From contig NW_026705236.1 in NCBI RefSeq assembly GCF_029867415.1, positions 705,001 to 769,000 of the forward strand: a stretch of 64,000 bases of DNA, read 5' to 3'. This document shows, piece after piece, positions 57,550 through 64,000 of this stretch. Origin of the DNA: Vicia villosa. Lineage: Eukaryota; Streptophyta; Magnoliopsida; Fabales; Fabaceae. The position numbers and the translations under genes are program-made. Within the stretch, counting starts at the first letter, position 1; the number at the start of each line of letters is the position of its first letter. The notes under the pieces are model-generated. The model saw only the letters and a list, made by a program, of their open reading frames with translations. It did not search any database and was not told the origin of the DNA.

Positions 57550-59863
57550 TGTAACACCCCAATTCTACCCAGTAATTATAAGCAAAAATTAGAGTATTTC
57601 AAAAAATTCAACATACAATGGGATGTCACATTTCAACTTAAAACAACAAACAACCTGTATTTCATTTAACATTGACACATAGCATTCAGAAACACAACTT
57701 TATTCAATTGAATCCACCTTCAACTTATAACTTAGAATCAACTTAGAAACATCTTTTATTCAACTCAAACAAATTTTAAACGACAAAGTACTTTACAAAT
57801 TCCACTTAATACTTTTCTTCAACCAAAATAAATTTAAACTTAGAACACAACAACTTAAATAATAGCAACTATCCCCCCGAGTGCTACGTATCAGAGCCAG
57901 ACCCATTTGACTTATCATAGAGCAACATAAATACTTCATAAAATTACTTCGAACTTCCACAGCTATTCTTGAGTACCTGCCCATTTCCCATGGTAGGGGC
58001 AATATCAGCAGAAGGGGTGACCTATCGAATAATATAAACAAGTGCATGATAATTAATACATTAGATCAAGGAATATACAATCACTACTTCATAACAGCAA
58101 TTATACAATAACTAAAGAAAACAACCTGAATCGACACAACTTGATAACCACAACAACGTAATAACAAAAACAAAACAACAATCAACAGACAACATAATAA
58201 TCACAACAACTTCAAATGCGACTCAACTGTGCACATGCATGTGGTATCATTGGAGCAGAACTCCCAACTTAAAAATCTGCCAGTTTATCGAGGCTTCAAC
58301 AAGGCATAAGCCTTCAACTTATTTTGTCAATCCAGGCCAACGTGGTGAGCATTAGCTTCAACTTAAAAATTGTCAATCCAGGCCAACTTAATAATGCTAT
58401 GCTATGTGTCATACCCCAAAATTTGCCCATACCATTTCTCCTATTCAAATTCAAAACAAAGTATAAAGTTCAATAACACCTCCATACAACAAAAATTGGA
58501 CGAGTTATGAGTGGCATAAGTTGATTGATTTTGAAAAATTCATGAAGACCAAATTGAGTAAACTTAGAAATTTGAACAATTGGGCCTAAAGTTTAATATA
58601 TGACCTTATAATTTATCATGGTTTTATTTCCTTATTTATTAATTTTTTTTTGATTTTTTATTCATAAAAATCTAAGATAAATTAGATAATATATGAAATA
58701 AATTAATTACAATACATTGGGCTTAGTTTTTGGCTGCATTGGAGGTCCAAGTCATGCTGCAAACCGTGTGAAACACATTCTCTAACAAATCTTGTCCAAA
58801 AATTAGCAAGTTTCATGAGATTGGCATATCAAATCTTTCCATGATAAATCTCCAAGATTCACCTCACAAATACTAACCTAATTCACTCCTAATATATAGA
58901 TTGGACATGCTCAATCGTAAAAAGGGGGAGGAGGACTTTGCCGCAGCCAAAACACCGAATCTCTTTCGAAGGAAATACGTGAAATCGAGAAGGTGAGCAG
59001 ACGAGATTCTGGGACGAATTCGAGCCAAGCAAGGTCTCGTAATTGATTCCTCAAAACTTTCTAGACGCAATTACATCATCTCTTCCGATCCAGACGCGTC
59101 AAAATCGTCTCGGCATTCACGGTTTGCAGTTTTTTTTTTTTTGCAATCGATTTCGTCCATTCCTTCATCATAAACATGATTTCATTACGTATTCATGTTA
59201 ATAATAGTGTTTGCAACATATTTGAATGGTTTAATTGGAGGTTAAGTGCAGGTGTTGCGATCTACCATTGTTAGGGTTTTATCACCTTCAATTGGGATCT
59301 CTCTTTCTTATGGAAAATTGACCAAAATCGAAGGCACCATGGGATTCGTGAGTCTGTTTATAGTTATTCTGGGTTGTTAATCGATGTTGTTTGATGATTG
59401 TTTGCTAGATTGATTCTTGCAGGACTATGGCAACGTTCCAAAAGCGTCGCCTTTTGTTTCAGCGAACCAACGGAGAAGAAGATGGCAACGCGCGTTTTTT
59501 TTAGTTTAAAAATATTGATGTTTTGATATATTTCAATACGTGCATCTCCTTAACAACATGGAAAGTTGGCGCAGAAGGCAACTTGGCCGTATGGTTGTGT
59601 AGCGTGTCCTAGGTTCGATACTCCCCAGCGACAACTATGTTTTTACAAGTTCTTTTCACAGGGTTCGATGTTGTTGTCCCCTGAGTGACCGTCATACACC
59701 CTCACTCTCCAGCCACGCGATCTCCCTCGTCTCAGATCCAACGCACATCAACACTCAGGTCCACCATGGACCTCCCTGCCGCAGTCACACAGGATAAAAA
59801 GATAAGTTTTTATAATTTTTTTATTTTATAATTACACAACTCTTTTTTTATTTATATATTGAT

Positions 59864-59872
<9 letters not shown>

Positions 59873-59925
<53 letters not shown>
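59873..59925. repeat. (AT)n microsatellite
   Basis: About 26 AT units within the Ogre-like LTR, preceded by a short CA run. Confidence 0.93.
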
Positions 59926-59929
<4 letters not shown>

Positions 59930-60587
59930 TAAAATTTTTTTTATTACTTTCTTTATCATATAAAACTATTATATATTTTTTCTTTAAAACTTTTTTTTAT
60001 AATAAATAAACATTTATTTATTTTATTTATTAGTTTCATATATACTTTTTCTTTATTTATATTTATTATATTTATTTATTTTATTTTATTTATAATAATT
60101 TTATTTCTTAATTATATTTATGTATTTATTTTAATTATATATTAATTCAATGTATATTATTTAAACTGTATTTAATTGCTTATATTCATTCAAAATTCCA
60201 CATATATTTTATCTTAATTCCAAAAATTCACAAAAAAATTCTTTTTGTCTAACTAGATTAGTTTCTTGTCCCCGATTTAATTAATTAGGTTGTGAAACCA
60301 ATAATTAATTAAATCGAGCATTTATCTTATTTAAACGCCCGAATCAGGGATTACGAGAATTTGTCCTACACTGAAAAATATCCTTCTTTTTTCTATGCTT
60401 TTTCAGGGTTATCCTTCAAGTGCCTTCCGACTACGCGCCTTCAACGAACCAAAGCTAAGTCCTGACTCTATACTTATTTAAATATTTGTTATTTTGCCTC
60501 TTTGATTTAAAATTATGGTTTTATCTTCAAAAGTCAATGGACTCTTCCTACACTCACTTTCTTTCCTTTGCCTTTGTCAAACCTTTT

Positions 60588-60671
60588 CAGGGTTAGCAAC
60601 AGGATTTTGCCTCCAACTACAAACCCTATCAGGGTTAGCAACAGGATTTTGCCTCCAACTACAAACCCTAT
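60588..60671. repeat. Perfect 42-bp tandem duplication
   Basis: Two identical 42-bp units, 60588-60629 and 60630-60671, each starting CAGGGTTAGCAACAGG and ending ACAAACCCTAT, lie head to tail. Identity points to a recent duplication within the LTR. Confidence 0.95.
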
Positions 60672-63198
60672 CAGATCAAATTCAAAGCTAAGTCTTTATC
60701 TATTTATTTTAATTTCATTTGCCTTTTATTTGTGATTAGGGTTAGTCGTATTTGCCTCCGAACAGATAATGCACTCACCCCTTCCTTGTTTATTCTTTCT
60801 TTTCCAATTTTCAGGGTTTGTCGACTGCCAAAGCTACGAGTATTGGTAACCCTAAACCCTATCCTCAATTATTACTTGTGTTAAACCTTTTGCTTTTAAT
60901 TATATCCCGCTGGTTTCAATTCCCCTTTCCTCCGCTGGTTTCATTTTCCCCTTCCCCGTAATTGTTTATAATATTGCGTGGTTAGTAATTCTAGGGAGTG
61001 CAAGTCTTGTTAATTGAATTAGAATCACCTAATTATAAGATAATATAATTGAAATATGATCACGTGATTGGTGCACACACGTACGCTTTTGGGTAAAACC
61101 TCTCTGTTGCCTGTTGCCTTGTTGCCCGTTGCCGTGTGATTTTCTGCAGAATAGCCAGTCCCTCGAATACGAGGATACCTCAACCATGTTGCCTCGATTA
61201 AAGATCATGGTCCCTAATGATGCTGCCTTCGATACCCTAAAAAATGATCTCGACCCTCGGAAGTTGCCTACGAAAAGGCTGAGGTATCCTCTGGTTGCCT
61301 ACGAAAAAGGCTATTCTGATCCTTCCCTTAGACTACCTGCCTCTCTATGGTATGGGTCAGTCTTATGGCGAAGGATATTTCGACGACCCTTCAACCTCCA
61401 AATGAAAGGCTTCCTGCCCTCTATGGCATGGATAGACCCTTTCACCCGGAAAGGCTAAAAGAACATTTTTCATCTAACCAGGTAATTGCCCCTAATTGCT
61501 TTGCCTTGCTCTAAAAATATTTTCCTTACACTTTTTCTAAAAACACTTTCAAGGCTACGCTCATTTACGAGCTAAAGTTCTTGTTTCTTCATCTTCTATA
61601 CATTTCTAAACTTTTGGTTTCAAAACGAGCAAAGCAATTAAGAGCCCATGGGAAACCATGGATGCAAAGGGTGCCTTACACCTTCCCTTTGCATAATTAC
61701 CCCCCGAACCCGTTTTCTTTTAAAAAGGTTTTTCCTATTTCTTTTAGCCTTTCTAACTTGTTTGGATAAAATAAAAGTCGGTGGCGACTCTTGCTTTACC
61801 GTACATTTCGATACAAGTCAGTTCACCGAGTTACACTATGCATGCGACAACAACTACAACAACAACTACAACATCAACTCAATCAACACAACAACGACAA
61901 AATGCAACAATGGAAAACAACTTAGTCAACATCGGTCACAAGACCGGCAACTACAAAACAACTTAACAACGTTGATCATAGGACCTACAACTTAATCAAC
62001 GCATCAACAACAACTATTAACAACAACTTTGATCCACAACAGCATGTTCAATTAACAACATATTCAACATCAACATAAAACAAGAGGACATTAGTCATAA
62101 GACCTTCAACTCAAATATGTCCGAAATCCGGAACAAAACAACTTATTCAACTGTACCTGCAAATCAACATATTCGACATAATTTCAACAAAACAAACCAA
62201 CCAATATTACACCAAATGAAGAAGGCGTTAACTCCAAATTGATGCTACAGTACAGATCACGAAATAAGTCTCCGTTGTTCCTTAAATTACTCAGTAAAAA
62301 CACATAAGTTCACGTGGAAAGAGAAAAGGGCACAAGGGAGCGCCCATCCTCCTCTTCAAACTAGGGCGTCCGCCCTTTAGCAATAGGGCCATCGTCCCAG
62401 TTTTTCTGCTTTTCATACCATTATTGTTCCTTGTACTTGCTACCCAGATAATTAATCCCTAGAACTAAGTTTTGATTTCCATATAACTCAGTCATGCAGT
62501 AGACAGACATTGAATCCCAAAGAAACAATAGCAACAGTAGTATTATACTTGATTTTATTCAACACGATTAAACATTGGAAACTATAAATTTATCAGAATC
62601 AAACACAATGAATTCAACACAGTAGAAAATCATACAGTCCCAATCCTACATACTAACTATCATGACCCCCGTTATAAGATTCGAACCCCACCCTTACCTG
62701 ATTGGATTGAAGGTAGCTCGAATTTCCGGTCGAATTTCTAGAATTGGTTTTTGACAGCAACCCTCTTTTCCCAACTTTGCTCTGCTATCTTCCCAAGCTC
62801 TCTTCTCCTAATTCTCTTCCTTTACTGCTATGTGCTTCAATGTTAGGTTTCTACTTTTCTAAAAACCTAAGTGATACAACTACCCCACTACTCATTTCTA
62901 ATTGGGCCTAAATAATATTACACGCACGGTACCTCACTTAGCCCACTTAATGTACTCACAGTATACCCCCATTCCTCATTGTCTCAAATTCTCGATCTAA
63001 TTTTAATTACTCAGAAAATTCCCAAAACACTAAATATTATTCTAATAATATTTCTAATACTAAAAATATAAAAATTCTCGATTAACCATTGATCTTCTAT
63101 CCCGTAATAATACCGACTAAAACGCTTAAAACACGCAAAAACCTAATAAATATTAAAATAATCCAAATTATATAATAAGTTGAAATACGGGTGTTACA

Positions 63199-63213
63199 CC
63201 TCTCCCCCACTTA
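63199..63213 (-). other. Polypurine tract of Tekay-type element
   Basis: On the minus strand TAAGTGGGGGAGAGG directly precedes TGTAACACCC. It primes plus-strand DNA synthesis. The sequence before it, GATTTTCGAGGACGAAAATA, is the customary end of Tekay-type pol regions. Confidence 0.8.
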
Positions 63214-64000
63214 GGATATTTTCGTCCTCGAAAATCTATCCGGCTGTTTACCCAAAAAAATGGTAAACAAGCGCTAGTTTCCTTTTTAAAGGTTACTTTT
63301 GCGGAATCAACTAGAATATTCCAGGACTAATTGCTTTAATTTGTTTATTACGTGTATCTGGTTTGTATTAAATGCAGCAATAACTTTAAAGTAAAAGTAA
63401 ACACTGAAATTAAAGGCTTTAAAGTAAATAAAAGCAATAAAAGAGCAGTAAATGTGCACTGAAAATGAGATTTAACGTAAAATGATTGCATAAATCAAAC
63501 TGGTACGCATACGTACATTCCAAAGTTGCACTCGTCACTCATTATTGCACAGAGATTTGAGTTTACTTGTGTTTTGTAGAAAATGCGGACCTTAAACTGT
63601 TCCTATGGAACTTGCTTAAATAGTAAAAATAAAATAACTACTACTAACGGTCGACTGATTATCAGTCAACACGTGTCTTCGACATGCAAGATCTTCAACT
63701 GTGAGACCTCCACGCGTCCTGTGAAAACTGCCAGAAAACTGCTTGAAACTGCCTCTTAACTTCTGATGCCTTCCGACTTCAGGGCTATACTTAAACAAAA
63801 CGTCTAAGTTTTTTCTATTTGTTCTAGTCGAACATGCATATTGACTAATTCTAGTCGAACCTTGGCCATTATGATTTATAGATAGTCGAACGTCAGCTTT
63901 GACTAAACAAGACCTTTTAGTCAGACTTTTCTCTTTAGATTCTTTAATAATCTCACCTGTTTCAGGGATTATTTACCATTATTTAATAAGTCGAAATCCT
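63214..64000 (-). other. Internal 3' region of the Tekay-type element
   Basis: Apart from GATTTTCGAGGACG next to the polypurine tract I see no pol-like protein here; frames are short. A GTCGA and TCGAAC-rich part (63640-63900) may be another repeat. The body of the element presumably continues beyond the window. Confidence 0.4.

Larger units (their letters stand above)
58407..61835 (+). mobile_element. Ogre-like solo LTR, 3.4 kb
   Basis: The unit starts TGTCATACCCCAAAATTTGC and ends in CA. The block GTCGGTGGCGACTCTTGC lies about 50 bp before the end. A perfect 5-bp duplication CTATG flanks it (58402-58406 and 61836-61840). It contains GAAACCATGGATGCAAAGGG and ACCCCCCGAACCCG near the end, wording typical of Ogre LTRs of pea and vetch. 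No internal genes or second LTR are present. It sits inside the Tekay LTR and is therefore the younger of the two. Confidence 0.88.
57550..63198 (-). mobile_element. Tekay-type Gypsy 3' LTR with a nested solo LTR
   Basis: Plus-strand ends are TGTAACACCCC (57550) and GGGTGTTACA (63198). On the minus strand a polypurine tract, AAGTGGGGGAGAGG (63199-63212), directly precedes the right end, so this is the 3' LTR of an element whose body lies to the right. The left flank CTCTT (57545-57549) is the likely target sequence; its partner lies outside the window. Without the nested 3.4-kb LTR its length is about 2.2 kb. It shares blocks with the LTR at 40386-42168. It interrupts the Copia pol. Confidence 0.8.

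Overview
The window is plant nuclear DNA, most likely from a large-genome legume of the tribe Fabeae (Vicia, Pisum, Lathyrus or Lens type). The reasons are its AT-rich composition, an intron-containing alpha-expansin gene, plant L1-type LINEs, and very long Ogre/Tat-type LTRs whose ends carry a GGTGGCGACTC block typical of legume elements. The tribe is an inference from repeat types, not from a species-specific gene.

Only one ordinary host gene is convincing: an alpha-expansin at 37591-39187 (+), with three exons and 266 codons. Nearly everything else is transposable-element sequence in several nested layers.

Region by region. 1-7.6 kb: a 5'-truncated L1-like LINE (minus strand, EN-RT frame almost whole) inside a foldback-type repeat, then a long-TIR MITE. 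8.3-9.4 kb: a tRNA-derived SINE and a 397-bp near-palindromic MITE. 9.8-17.0 kb: a probable Mutator-like element with a perfect 9-bp target duplication, palindrome-rich ends, a second LINE inside it and a hAT-type MITE in its right arm. 18.0-21.0 kb: an internally deleted Copia element with both LTRs and a hAT-type MITE at its protease active site. 21.2-23.6 kb: a probable Helitron with possible gene fragments. 25-27 kb: a 78-bp tandem repeat and an unknown ORF split by a hAT-type MITE. 28-33 kb: LTR-like fragments. 37.0-39.2 kb: a Tourist-like MITE just upstream of the expansin. 40.4-42.2 kb: part of a Tekay-type LTR. 42.5 kb: a second Tourist-like MITE. 44.5-48.5 kb: Athila-like LTR debris and a decayed Tekay-type Gypsy element. 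50-57.5 kb: Copia remnants, one interrupted by a 4.6-kb Ogre-like solo LTR. 57.5-64 kb: a Tekay-type LTR (minus strand) inserted in the same Copia and itself holding a 3.4-kb Ogre-like solo LTR.

Insertion order can be read directly in several places, because each insertion has a target duplication and the host reading frame resumes on the far side. The expansin is the only gene likely to serve the plant; the rest are parasitic elements and their remains. I found no new enzymatic system or gene cluster. The most unusual structures are the palindrome-armed Mutator-like element, the hairpin-bearing 158-bp repeats and tRNA-like units in an Ogre-like LTR, and a 48-bp repeat abutting the Helitron terminus.
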